In this document: positions 19,929 through 27,717 of the stretch, one piece after another
Position numbering within the stretch: the first letter of the stretch is position 1
Layout: the number at the start of each line of letters is the position of its first letter
Source of the DNA: Ramlibacter sp. WS9
Lineage (GTDB): Bacteria > Pseudomonadota > Gammaproteobacteria > Burkholderiales > Burkholderiaceae_C
DNA length: 64,000 nt
Reading direction: 5' to 3'
Assembly: GCF_003797765.1 (NCBI RefSeq)
Contig: NZ_RKMB01000003.1
Span: 372,001 to 436,000 of the forward strand
Program-made: the position numbers and the translations under genes
Notes under the pieces: generated by a model
Database searches by the model: none
Told to the model about the DNA's origin: nothing
What the model saw: the letters and a program-made list of their open reading frames with translations, nothing else

Positions 19929-20564
19929 TCAGTTGGAATCGAACCACCCGCTGCTCGAAACGGTGACGAACGTGCGTGGTTTGATCAGCTTGAATTGGGG
20001 AATGCCGCTTCGCTTGACTCCATCCAGCACCGTCGCATCCGGATACTGCATCCAGGACTCGTGGGTCCATCGGGGCAACACCTTTGCAGGGGTGTTCCCC
20101 TTCTGCTTGCGAAAGAAAGCCGCCACCTTGGCTTTCAACGCATCGACGTTCTGGCCTCTGTCCGAAAGCAGCTCGCGAGCGTTGCCGGCGACGAGCGTTC
20201 CTGCTTCGAGCTCCCCATCGCCGCCCGCGGTAATTCTTCCCCCGGACCACCGCGTCGATGCACCCAGCTCGAAGTCGTCCGGCTGCAGTGCTTCGCCCGG
20301 CGCGAGCGCCACGATCTGGAAGCCGAACGACAGCCTTCCAGCTTCGAACCCGACGTGCCGCTCCAGCTCCGCGGCGCTCCGATTCAGCAAGTACTTGAGC
20401 ATCGTGAAGTCGCCCTTGACCAGCAAGGACGCGGGCGACGGCTCGTCGATGGGAGGGCAGCCGACCATCCCGGGTGAAGCGTACCGAAGCAACGCGCGCG
20501 GCTGCCCCTGCGCATGTGTTTGATGGCTGAACCCGACAGGTCCGGGTATTCGGCTCGCGGGCAT
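19929..20564 (-). CDS. Hypothetical protein upstream of tpsB
   Basis: Predicted 211-residue cytoplasmic protein; I do not recognise the family. No signal peptide, membrane segment or known motif is visible. The region from residue 55 (MLKYLLNRSAAELERHVGFE) to the end looks like one folded domain with several Trp/Phe-containing strands (FTVSS-like end, WTHESWMQYP). An internal ATG at 20402 is an alternative start; 20564 is chosen because GGAG lies 8 bp upstream. It is co-directional with tpsB, 112 bp away, and could be the first gene of that operon. Confidence 0.6.
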   Translation of the reverse strand: MPASRIPGPVGFSHQTHAQGQPRALLRYASPGMVGCPPIDEPSPASLLVKGDFTMLKYLLNRSAAELERHVGFEAGRLSFGFQIVALAPGEALQPDDFELGASTRWSGGRITAGGDGELEAGTLVAGNARELLSDRGQNVDALKAKVAAFFRKQKGNTPAKVLPRWTHESWMQYPDATVLDGVKRSGIPQFKLIKPRTFVTVSSSGWFDSN

Positions 20565-20697
20565 TCGGGAGTCTCCAGCGGATTCGGCGCCCGCGCATCA
20601 AGAATGACCGGGCCTTGAATACTACAGCCGCGGCTGCCTGCTTGGCAATCGCGTGATGCCCGCACGACTCTCGTCCGCCCTGCTCACATAATCATGG

Positions 20698-22044
20698 ATG
20701 CCCGCCAAGAGACCCCCGTCGTTGCCCGGCCGCACGACGCAGCACGTCTTTCTGAAAGACGCGTTGCCCATCGCCATCCGGCTGCACCAGGAGGGCCAGC
20801 TGGAGCCCGCGCGAAAAATGTACGAGCGCATTCTCGAGGCGGCACCCGGCGATGCCAATGCGGTTCATTTTCTTGGCGTGCTGCACCATCAGATGGGCCA
20901 CAGCGACCAGGCCGCCGCGTACATCAAGCGCTCCATCGAACTCGACCCCACGGTGCCGGGCTGGTACAACAACCTGGGCAACGTGTTGCTGGAATCGAGG
21001 CGCCTGGCCGAGGCTGCCGATGCGTACGAGAAGGCGGCCGCGATGTCGCCGCGCGACGCGACCCTGCTGAACAACCTGGGCGCCCTGCGCCGCGCGCAAG
21101 AGCGGCACGCCGACGCCGAGGCGGCGTACCGGCAGGCCATGGCGCTCGACCCCAAGCTGCCGGAGGCGCACAACAACCTGGGCAACCTGTACCGGTCGAT
21201 GGGCCGCACGCAGGATGCGTTGGCGCACTACTGCGAAGCGCTCATCCTCAATCCCAAACAGCACCAGGCCCGCAAGATGCTGGGCATTGCGTACTACACC
21301 CTCCGGCGTTTTGATGAGGCGGCCAAGGTCTACCGCGAATGGCTGGCCGAAGAGCCCGACAACCCGGTACCCAAGCACTATCTGGCCGGGTGCACCGGCG
21401 AGGCGGTTCCGGCCAGGGCCGCGGACGCGTATGTGGAAATCACCTTCGACGCATTCGCGGAGAGCTTCGATGCCAACCTGGAAAACCTCACTTACCGAGC
21501 GCCCCAATACGTGGCCTCCGCGGTTGAACGCCTATGCGGTGAAGCGGCTGGGACGCTGCACGTGCTGGACGCCGGTTGCGGCACGGGCCTGTGCGGCCCG
21601 CTGATCACGGGCTATGCGAAGCGCCTGGTGGGCGTCGACCTGTCGGCGAAGATGCTGGCGAAGGCCCGGCCAAGGCAGGTGTACGACGAACTCGTCAAGG
21701 CCGAACTCACCACGTACCTGCAGTCGGTGAACCAAGGCTTCGACCTGGTTATCTCTGCCGATACCTTGTGCTACTTCGGCGAGCTCGAATCAGCGCTGCA
21801 GGCCGCGCACGGCGCGCTGCGCAGTGGCGGCTGGCTGGTGTTCACGCTGGAACGCCTGGACACCGATGCCCCTGACCAGCGCTCGCGCCTCAATCCGCAT
21901 GGCCGCTACAGCCACAGCCGCGCCTATGTCGAAAACGTGCTGACGCAAGCGGGATTCGACCACGTCGCCGCCGATGCGGTCCACCTTCGCAACGAGGGCG
22001 GCGTGCCCGTGCAAGGCTGGTTGATGTCGGCGCGGCGTCCTTGA
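20698..22044 (+). CDS. TPR-repeat protein fused to a class I SAM methyltransferase
   Basis: The 448-residue product joins tetratricopeptide repeats (about 25-235, with units such as WYNNLGNVLLESRRLAEAAD and HNNLGNLYRSMGRTQDALA) to an S-adenosylmethionine-dependent methyltransferase domain (about 275-420) with the cofactor motif VLDAGCGTGLCGP and acidic VGVDLS. The TPR part probably selects a protein partner. The substrate is unknown; similar fusions are often annotated only as predicted methyltransferases. It is transcribed away from the gene at 19929-20564 and converges with the AAA+ gene 14 bp downstream. Confidence 0.85.
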   Translation: MPAKRPPSLPGRTTQHVFLKDALPIAIRLHQEGQLEPARKMYERILEAAPGDANAVHFLGVLHHQMGHSDQAAAYIKRSIELDPTVPGWYNNLGNVLLESRRLAEAADAYEKAAAMSPRDATLLNNLGALRRAQERHADAEAAYRQAMALDPKLPEAHNNLGNLYRSMGRTQDALAHYCEALILNPKQHQARKMLGIAYYTLRRFDEAAKVYREWLAEEPDNPVPKHYLAGCTGEAVPARAADAYVEITFDAFAESFDANLENLTYRAPQYVASAVERLCGEAAGTLHVLDAGCGTGLCGPLITGYAKRLVGVDLSAKMLAKARPRQVYDELVKAELTTYLQSVNQGFDLVISADTLCYFGELESALQAAHGALRSGGWLVFTLERLDTDAPDQRSRLNPHGRYSHSRAYVENVLTQAGFDHVAADAVHLRNEGGVPVQGWLMSARRP

Positions 22045-22058
22045 ACCCCGGCCGGCGT

Positions 22059-24203
22059 TCAGTTGGCGCTGGCCAAGCCTACGCGGTTGCCGAATTCGAA
22101 GCACGCCGCTTCGAAGCTCCGGATCTCGAACAGCGCTTCTTTCAGGCTCATCTCGCCGGCGTCCATCAGCTTGCCCGCCAGGTGCTCGGTGAGCGGCTTC
22201 AGGCGCCCGAGCACCGCGCGGGTTTCGCCGTAAAGCCGCTCGCTCTGGGCTTCCATGATGCCGCGCGTCTCGTCGTCGAGGTTGCGGCTCGCGCCCTGGC
22301 CGTCGTTGGACAGCGCTCCGAAATTCAGGCGGGTCTTGCGGTACATGCCCATCTCGGCCACGGCGTGGTGCAGCAATTTGGTGACGCGCGTGATGTCGTT
22401 GTGCGCACCGTTGGTGGTGCCTTCCTCGCCGAAGAACAACTCCTCGTTGGCCATGCCGCCCAGGAGCACGCGCACGTCGTGCTCGATGTCGCCCTTGGTC
22501 TTGAGCAGGTTGGCGCCCTGCTTGTGGAACACGAAGCCCAGCGCGTTGTTGCGCGGGTTGGCCTTGAGCGAGATCTTGATGGTCTTCATCTCGGCCTGGA
22601 TCTTGTCCCAGTCGCCGCCGGCCTGCTTGCGTTCGCGCTCGAAGTCCACCAGGAAGTGGCCCCACTCGTGAATGGCGATGATGCGCCTGTCCCTCTCCCG
22701 CTCCTTCGTCGTATTCGTATTGACGTTGCCGACCAGCACGCGTTCGGCGGCCTGCATCAGCGTCTCGGTGCCGATCATGTCGCCGGCCTGCACCGCGCTG
22801 ATGCCGGCCTGGTTGACGATGGTTTCCAGGTCGGCCGGGCTGCGGCCTTCGGTCACTTCCACCAGGTGGCGCAGGTCCAGCTCCGGCAGCACCTTGTCGG
22901 CGCGCTGGTCGAGGTAGTGGCCGAAAATGGCCAGGCGCTCTTCCTTGTTGGGCATGCGGAAGTCCACCTTCATCTGGAAGCGGCGCAGCATGGCCTCGTC
23001 CATCTGCATGGATTCGCTGTTGAAGTTGGAAGCGACGATCCAGATGATCTCGGCTTCGCTCTTGGTGCGCACGCCATCCAGGATGGCGAGCAGCGAGTTC
23101 TGCGTGTCGTCGTCGAATTTGCGGTGGCCGCCGCGCTTCATGAAGAGGTCTTGCGCCTCGTCCAGGAAGACGATGCAGCGCTTGCGGCGCTTGGCCATCG
23201 ACGCGATTCGGGCCAGCGTGTTGGAACCGCCCGCGACGAAGCCCGTCTCCAGGTTGGCGGCGGAATGGAACAGGATGGGCAGGCCCAGCTCCTTGGCCAG
23301 GTAGCTGGCGAGCTTGGTCTTGCCGGTGCCAGCCGGGCCGCTGAACATCACGTTGAACGGCTTGCTGATGCCGTACTCCGCGTACTCGGCGCGGCGCATG
23401 TACTGGTCCTTGATCTGCGCGACCTCGGACTTGATGTCGTCCATGCCCACCAGGTCATGGATGCTGCCGTGGATCTGCGAGGGCTCCAGGAACTTGAGCG
23501 TCTTGAACTGGCCCTTGAGCTGGAAGAACAGGAAGCCGAGCAGGCCCACGGTCAGCGCGGCCGACAGCAGGCCGCTGACGCCGGCTTTCCAGCCGTCCTT
23601 CTCGGACTGCGGGCGCGCACCAGCGAAGCGATTGTCCAGGCGCTCCAGCATCTCGATGCTGGCCTTGTCCACATCGGCGCGCGGCACGAAGGCAAGCTTG
23701 CTGCCCCAGCGCGCGGTAACCGCCTTGTCGGCAAAGATCTTGGTTTCCATGTCGCTGGGGTAATACGCGTACTGCTTGCCCTGCGACTCGACCAGGATGA
23801 AGCGTTCGGACACGTTCCACATCAGCGGCTTGTAGATCACGGTGATGCGGTCCACCGCGTTGGTGTCGAGGAAACTCAGCACTGAGCCGGTGCCGAACAC
23901 CACGGGCAGCTTCTGGTTGAAGCTCCAGGTGGCGTCGCCCGGCTGGTCGGCGGCTGCCATGGTCTTGACCTGCTCGGCCACGGCTGCCTGCTTCTGCAGC
24001 GTCGCCGCGGAATAGATGGCTGTGGCGGGAATGAGGATGACCATGATGACGACCATCGTCTTCCTGGTCATCGACTGGATGGCGAACCAGTCCTGCAGGC
24101 GCGAGACGGCCTTCTTGACGGCCTCGCGCAGGCTGGGCGCGGAGGCTCCGGACGCGGCTCCGTTGGGAGTGGGGGTCTGGGGACTGGGCGACAGATCCGA
24201 CAT
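22059..24203 (-). CDS. FtsH-like membrane AAA+ zinc metalloprotease paralogue
   Basis: The 714-residue product has FtsH topology: a membrane helix near residues 45-65 (KTMVVIMVILIPATAIYSA), a periplasmic region, and a second helix near 205-225. An AAA+ domain follows with Walker A GPAGTGKT and Walker B CIVFLDEAQD, then an M41 protease domain. The zinc site is kept: HEWGH with His512, Glu513, His516, and a downstream GAHNDITRVTKLLHHAV matching the FtsH Asp-containing helix. It is probably a specialised relative, since the sequence is clearly diverged and it stands alone without the usual ftsJ/folP neighbours. The ATG at 24203 is chosen over an upstream in-frame start because AAGAAAG precedes it. 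Confidence 0.85.
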   Translation of the reverse strand: MSDLSPSPQTPTPNGAASGASAPSLREAVKKAVSRLQDWFAIQSMTRKTMVVIMVILIPATAIYSAATLQKQAAVAEQVKTMAAADQPGDATWSFNQKLPVVFGTGSVLSFLDTNAVDRITVIYKPLMWNVSERFILVESQGKQYAYYPSDMETKIFADKAVTARWGSKLAFVPRADVDKASIEMLERLDNRFAGARPQSEKDGWKAGVSGLLSAALTVGLLGFLFFQLKGQFKTLKFLEPSQIHGSIHDLVGMDDIKSEVAQIKDQYMRRAEYAEYGISKPFNVMFSGPAGTGKTKLASYLAKELGLPILFHSAANLETGFVAGGSNTLARIASMAKRRKRCIVFLDEAQDLFMKRGGHRKFDDDTQNSLLAILDGVRTKSEAEIIWIVASNFNSESMQMDEAMLRRFQMKVDFRMPNKEERLAIFGHYLDQRADKVLPELDLRHLVEVTEGRSPADLETIVNQAGISAVQAGDMIGTETLMQAAERVLVGNVNTNTTKERERDRRIIAIHEWGHFLVDFERERKQAGGDWDKIQAEMKTIKISLKANPRNNALGFVFHKQGANLLKTKGDIEHDVRVLLGGMANEELFFGEEGTTNGAHNDITRVTKLLHHAVAEMGMYRKTRLNFGALSNDGQGASRNLDDETRGIMEAQSERLYGETRAVLGRLKPLTEHLAGKLMDAGEMSLKEALFEIRSFEAACFEFGNRVGLASAN

Positions 24204-24377
24204 TGCTTGGGCTTTCTTGGTGGGCAACACCCGGACCACGCCCGGCGCTGGACGTGATGGAGCGCTGCTCGAAATAAAAATTCGGGAAGCTCAGACCGGC
24301 GAACGCCGCGGCTGTTGTTGTTGCTCTACCGCTTCATGGCCAAATTGCACCGGGCCTCGAACCTCTTGTCAGTGCAA

Positions 24378-24600
24378 TCCTACAGAGACATGGCGCGGCA
24401 GGCCAGCAACATGAGTATGGTTGTCACGCTGAGGTCTCGGGCCGTGACAAATTCACGCTTGTAGGACAAGGCCTTGTCGGCGCGACCCGCAGGAACTGGG
24501 GACCCAGAGACGGACTCCAACGAAATGGCCGGGTTTTCTTCAAGTTTCTTCCCCTGGCCCTTCAATCCCTCGGCGTGAAATCCGAGGGATTTTTTCTGCC
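24378..24600 (+). ncRNA. Candidate structured RNA ending in an intrinsic terminator
   Basis: No convincing protein gene lies between 24204 and 24625, but the plus strand is rich in nested pairing. TCCTACA (24378-24384) pairs with TGTAGGA (24460-24466), enclosing TTGTCACG (24421-24428) paired with CGTGACAA (24443-24450). A perfect 14-bp palindrome (GACAAGGCCTTGTC, 24465-24478) overlaps the outer stem by 2 bp, so the two may be alternatives. The segment ends in a textbook terminator in the plus direction. Both flanking genes are on the minus strand, so the terminator needs its own plus-strand transcript. The 5' end is unknown and I do not recognise a known RNA family. Confidence 0.4.
24564..24595 (+). 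terminator. Intrinsic (rho-independent) terminator, plus strand
   Basis: Perfect 10-bp stem AATCCCTCGG / CCGAGGGATT with an 8-nt loop, running directly into a six-T tract (24590-24595). On the minus strand the hairpin is not followed by T, so it acts in the plus direction only. No plus-strand gene is seen immediately upstream. Confidence 0.8.
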
Positions 24601-24625
24601 CACAGCCACGCTCTTGAAACGCGCT

Positions 24626-24982
24626 TTACTTGCTGAGCCAGTCAAGGGCGTCGCGCTCGGCGCCGAACAACGCGATGTCCGGGCATTGAGCCAGGCTCAT
24701 CGACACACACTCCGTGTCCACCAGCTCGGGCGTGGCCACCAGCACCACCTTCGTCTTGGGCGTGAGCGCGCGGCGCAGGCGATCGCAGATCAGGAACTTG
24801 CCCTTGGCCTCGGGCGGCGTGTCGACACGCCGCAGGTCGATGAGGACATGGTCCTGACGCACCCGCGCCACCGCGGCCTTCACCATGTACGCCAGCTTGA
24901 GCGCGTCGCCGTTGTGCCAAAGGCCTTCGACATCGAAACGCATCATGAGCTGGTCATGGCTGGAAGCGACAGAAAGATTCAT
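24626..24982 (-). CDS. Small protein resembling STAS/SpoIIAA-like domains
   Basis: A 118-residue soluble protein beginning MNLSVASSHDQ. The strand-helix alternation with HVLIDLRRVDTP, TKVVLVATPE and the C-terminal ERDALDWLSK resembles single-domain STAS or SpoIIAA-like proteins, which act in partner-switch signalling or bind small ligands. I see no conserved phosphorylatable serine with certainty, so the role is open. An in-frame TTG at 25009 is an alternative start; neither start has a clear ribosome site. Confidence 0.6.
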   Translation of the reverse strand: MNLSVASSHDQLMMRFDVEGLWHNGDALKLAYMVKAAVARVRQDHVLIDLRRVDTPPEAKGKFLICDRLRRALTPKTKVVLVATPELVDTECVSMSLAQCPDIALFGAERDALDWLSK

Positions 24983-25097
24983 GGCAACGGTGGCATGGAG
25001 TTGGGACAAGTCGAGAGTGCCACAGCCATTTGTACCGATGCGGATACAACCGCATCAGTAGTTGCCAACGGTGACTGAGCCGTTGGCTCGGCCGACT

Positions 25098-25433
25098 TCA
25101 GCGGTTCGGATAGAACTGCCGTACCCTGCCCGAGTTGTTGTCCACGAGGGCGTATTCGCCGCCGATTTGCACCCAGTGATAGCCCCGGGGCGGTGCACTC
25201 AGCCGATGCCCGCGCCAGTCCTCGACCCGGTACTGGCGAGTGCGGTCCAAAGGAATGCGGTCGCCACGGCGGAAATAGCCCTGCTCCCATTCCAGCCGCC
25301 GCATGTCCCGCTTGAGCTGGCGCGTGGCTTCCTTCTGGGCCGCCAGGTCACCGTCACCCTGCGCCAGGGCTGCGCCCTGGAAAACCGTGAGCGACATCGC
25401 GAGGGCTGCGAGGAAGATGGCATGACGTTTCAT
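25098..25433 (-). CDS. RcnB-family periplasmic protein
   Basis: Exported 111-residue protein: signal peptide (MKRHAIFLAALAMSLTVFQG, cleavage near ALA-QG), a charged helix, and the RcnB core YRVEDWRGHRLSAPPRGYHW followed by VQIGGEYALVDNNSGRV. In E. coli RcnB takes part in nickel/cobalt homeostasis, but most family members are uncharacterised and no metal gene is adjacent here. The ATG follows GGAG. Confidence 0.82.
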   Translation of the reverse strand: MKRHAIFLAALAMSLTVFQGAALAQGDGDLAAQKEATRQLKRDMRRLEWEQGYFRRGDRIPLDRTRQYRVEDWRGHRLSAPPRGYHWVQIGGEYALVDNNSGRVRQFYPNR

Positions 25434-25519
25434 GATGAGCTCCGATCCGTGGGAAGTGCTGCTCCCAGTTTAGGGCCACGGAAGGAATTCGGGTTCCCTC
25501 AGAAACCGGAGATGATCGT

Positions 25520-25969
25520 TCAGCGCTGCAGAAATGCGTCGAGCTTGATGAAAGTGCCGGTCCAGCCGCGCTCGTGGTTGTCACGCGCCTGCTGGTCGAA
25601 GAAGCGATCGTGGCGAAAGCGCAGCTCGCAGCCGCCGTCCTTGGGTTCGAGCTCGATGGCGACGAGCGATACGCGGTCCGGCGTGCTCTGCCAGGCCCAG
25701 GTGAATCTGAGGCGGCGCAGCGGCGCCACCTCCTGGTAGACCCCGGACACGCGGTGCTCCTCCCCATCCGCGGTGCGAAATGCGATGGAGTAGCGGCCTC
25801 CCACGCGCACATCGAGCTCGGCGCTGGTGACCGACTCAGTGTCCGCGGGGCCGAACCAGCGGCTCAGCGCTTGCGGCTCGGTCCAGGCCCGCCAGACTTT
25901 TTCGGGCGGGACGGCGTAGTGCCGGGTGATGCTGAGGCTGGGCCGGTCTTGCGTGGGGCTTTGGGCCAT
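25520..25969 (-). CDS. SRPBCC (AHSA1-like) ligand-binding protein
   Basis: A 149-residue helix-grip protein of the START/AHSA1 class, with VPPEKVWRAWTEPQALSRWFG near the N-terminus and FRHDRFFDQQARDNHERGW near the end. These small proteins are commonly co-transcribed with an ArsR repressor and are thought to bind hydrophobic ligands; their substrates are mostly unknown. The ATG at 25969 has a good AGAGGAAG site. The start lies 106 bp inside the upstream ArsR gene. Confidence 0.88.
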   Translation of the reverse strand: MAQSPTQDRPSLSITRHYAVPPEKVWRAWTEPQALSRWFGPADTESVTSAELDVRVGGRYSIAFRTADGEEHRVSGVYQEVAPLRRLRFTWAWQSTPDRVSLVAIELEPKDGGCELRFRHDRFFDQQARDNHERGWTGTFIKLDAFLQR

Positions 25970-26316
25970 GGATTCACTTCCTCTTCGTGATACAGGTAGC
26001 GGCCGAGCGAATCGAGCTGCGCGCTCCAGAACTGCTCATAGTGGGCAAGCCACATCGCGGCCTCCTGCATCGGTTGGGCTGCCAGTTCACAGCGCACCAC
26101 CCGCCCCTCTTTCAGCCGGGTCACCAGGCCCGCGTCTTCCAGCACGCGCAGATGCTTCATGAAGCCCGGCAGCGACATGCCGTGCGGCTGCGCCAGTTCG
26201 GTCACGGTGGCGCCGCCCTGCCCCAGCTGGCGCAGCACGTCGCGCCGCGTGGCGTCGGACAGGGCCGCGAACACCTGGTTCAGGATGGCCGGGTCAGCTT
26301 CCACGCTCGGCACCAC
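25864..26316 (-). CDS. ArsR-family transcriptional repressor
   Basis: A 150-residue winged-helix regulator: ILNQVFAALSDATRRDVLRQL, recognition helix around GMSLPGFMKHLRVLEDAGLV, and wing LKEGRVVRCEL, then a helix and a basic, Pro/Lys-rich tail of about 35 residues that overlaps the next gene. No arsenic-type cysteine motif is present, so it is of the metal-independent type found with SRPBCC genes. The start is GTG (26316 or one of the next GTGs). It probably represses its own operon through the AACC-N4-GGTT site at 27626-27637. Confidence 0.86.
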   Translation of the reverse strand: MVPSVEADPAILNQVFAALSDATRRDVLRQLGQGGATVTELAQPHGMSLPGFMKHLRVLEDAGLVTRLKEGRVVRCELAAQPMQEAAMWLAHYEQFWSAQLDSLGRYLYHEEEVNPWPKAPRKTGPASASPGTTPSRPKKSGGPGPSRKR

Positions 26317-26319
26317 GGG

Positions 26320-26721
26320 CTAAGGCTTGCCGGTCATCGGAAGCGGCTGCAGCAGGCTCAGGCGATTCTGCTCGGTGTCGTAGAACGAGACATAGCGGCC
26401 GACAGTCGGAATGTCCATCGGCTCACCCAGCAGCTTGCCGCCGGCGGCGACGACCTTGTCCATGGAGGATTCGATCTTCTCCACGGCGATCACGACCGAC
26501 GGGTATTGGGCGGGCCAGTCGGCTTTGCGCGGGAAAAAGCCGCCGCCGATCGCGCCGGCCGGCGCGCCGGGTTTGGCGTCGGCCTTGGCGGTCGTGGCGA
26601 CCACGTAGTTGCCCATCTCCTCGCCGTACTGCTGCAGTTCCCAGCCGAAAACGGATTGATAGAAACGGACGATGCGTTCGCGGTCGTCATAGGGCAGTTC
26701 GAAATGAACGACGGGATCCAT
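26320..26721 (-). CDS. VOC-superfamily (glyoxalase/bleomycin-resistance-like) protein
   Basis: A 133-residue vicinal-oxygen-chelate fold protein starting MDPVVHFELPYDD, with FYQSVFGWELQQ and C-terminal VGRYVSFYDTEQNRLSLLQP. His7 and the acidic residues near the end could be metal ligands. It has a very good AAAGGAG ribosome site and lies between PhnB-like VOC and ArsR genes in one operon. Substrate unknown. Confidence 0.87.
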   Translation of the reverse strand: MDPVVHFELPYDDRERIVRFYQSVFGWELQQYGEEMGNYVVATTAKADAKPGAPAGAIGGGFFPRKADWPAQYPSVVIAVEKIESSMDKVVAAGGKLLGEPMDIPTVGRYVSFYDTEQNRLSLLQPLPMTGKP

Positions 26722-26734
26722 AGAGTTTCTCCTT

Positions 26735-27235
26735 TCAGTTGCCGTTGAATGCGCGCTGCAGAGCGGGAAGGTCGAGCTTCTTCATGTCCATCATGGCGCC
26801 GAAGGCGCGCTCGATCGCGGCCGTGTCCTTCGACGTCATCATCTCGAGGAAGGCCTTGGGGATCACCTGCCACGACAGGCCGTAGCGATCTTTCACCCAG
26901 CCGCACTGCTGGGCTTCGACAGGACCGCCTGCCGCCAGAGCGTTCCAGAAGTGGTCGACCTCCTTCTGGTCCTCACACATGATCTGCAGCGAGACCGCCT
27001 CGTTGAACTTGAAGTGCGGCCCGCCGTTGAGCGCCGTGAAGGCCTGCCCGGCCAGCTCGAACGACACGGTCATCACGCTACCGGGCTTGCGCCCGTGCAC
27101 TTCCTTGCCGGCCTCGCCGTAACGGGCGATGTGCGTGATGCGGGAATTGGGAAACAGCTCCGTGTAGAAGCGGGCGGCGTCCTCACCCTGGCTGTCGAAC
27201 CAGAGGCAGGGAACGATCTTCGAGGTGAATTGCAT
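26735..27235 (-). CDS. PhnB-like VOC-superfamily protein
   Basis: A 166-residue protein of the PhnB/3-demethylubiquinone methyltransferase-like VOC family: KIVPCLWFDSQGEDAARFY, FELAGQAFTALNGGPHFKF, QQCGWVKDRYGLSWQVIPK. The frame stays open far upstream, but the ATG at 27235 has a strong AAAGGAGA site and begins the domain. It is the second gene of the ArsR-controlled operon. The function of such stand-alone proteins is not established. Confidence 0.88.
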   Translation of the reverse strand: MQFTSKIVPCLWFDSQGEDAARFYTELFPNSRITHIARYGEAGKEVHGRKPGSVMTVSFELAGQAFTALNGGPHFKFNEAVSLQIMCEDQKEVDHFWNALAAGGPVEAQQCGWVKDRYGLSWQVIPKAFLEMMTSKDTAAIERAFGAMMDMKKLDLPALQRAFNGN

Positions 27236-27246
27236 TCTTCTCTCCT

Positions 27247-27594
27247 TTACTTGGAACGGCCATCGAAATGCTGGACAGGAACCGTTGCCAGGTCGAGGCC
27301 TTCCAGGCAGCGGATGTTGATCGCGGCGATGCGGTTGCCTTTGGGGTCGACGCCTTCGCCATAAGGATGCATGCCGCACACCGGGCAGAAACGGTGCTTG
27401 ATGACGTGCTTGTTGAACGTGTAGCTTGCGGCCGCGTCCGGCGGCGTCTTGAGCTGCAACTTCTCGTGCGGCACGAACCACAAGAGCGACCCCTTGCGCT
27501 GGCAGATCGAGCAGTTGCACGACAGCGCGCCGTCGATCTCGCCTTCAACCTCGAACCTGATCCTGCCGCAGTGGCAACTGCCTGTGTGGAGCAT
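27247..27594 (-). CDS. GFA-family zinc protein (glutathione-dependent formaldehyde-activating enzyme-like)
   Basis: A 115-residue protein with the CENP-V/GFA zinc motifs: CHCGRIRFEVEG, CNCSICQRKG and FCPVCGMHPYG. These bind structural and catalytic zinc; some relatives add glutathione to formaldehyde, most are untested. It is the first gene of the five-gene leftward operon (GFA, PhnB-like, VOC, ArsR, SRPBCC) and follows a consensus promoter 45-72 bp upstream of its ATG. Confidence 0.87.
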   Translation of the reverse strand: MLHTGSCHCGRIRFEVEGEIDGALSCNCSICQRKGSLLWFVPHEKLQLKTPPDAAASYTFNKHVIKHRFCPVCGMHPYGEGVDPKGNRIAAINIRCLEGLDLATVPVQHFDGRSK

Positions 27595-27625
27595 GAAACA
27601 CCTTTTCGAGCCGAACTCATCACTT

Positions 27626-27637
27626 AACCACTCGGTT
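27626..27637. promoter_or_regulatory. Probable ArsR operator (AACC-N4-GGTT)
   Basis: Inverted repeat AACC (27626-27629) and GGTT (27634-27637) lies just downstream of the -10 box of the operon promoter, around the expected transcription start. A short AACC/GGTT palindrome at this position is typical for autoregulated ArsR-SRPBCC operons; the assignment here is inference from position. Confidence 0.55.
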
Positions 27638-27638
27638 C

Positions 27639-27666
27639 AGTATACCGGCGTTTTGGGGCTTGTCAA
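27639..27666 (-). promoter_or_regulatory. Sigma70-type promoter of the GFA-VOC-ArsR-SRPBCC operon
   Basis: Reading the minus strand, a perfect -35 box TTGACA (27661-27666) and a -10 box TATACT (27639-27644) are separated by 16 bp. The start of transcription would be about 38 bp before the GFA start codon. This is the clearest promoter in the window. Confidence 0.75.
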
Positions 27667-27717
27667 CGAAACAGGAGGTAAGGCATTTACAGGCTGTAAG
27701 GCGGTGCGGGGCGCTTT

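Noticed and set aside
22041..23885. A 614-residue plus-strand open frame opposite the FtsH-like gene
   Set aside because: Shadow frame with repetitive His/Leu/Gly composition and no recognisable domain.
24380..24565. A 61-residue minus-strand frame in the gap before the STAS-like gene
   Set aside because: Starts with TTG inside the terminator stem, has no ribosome site and no recognisable content.
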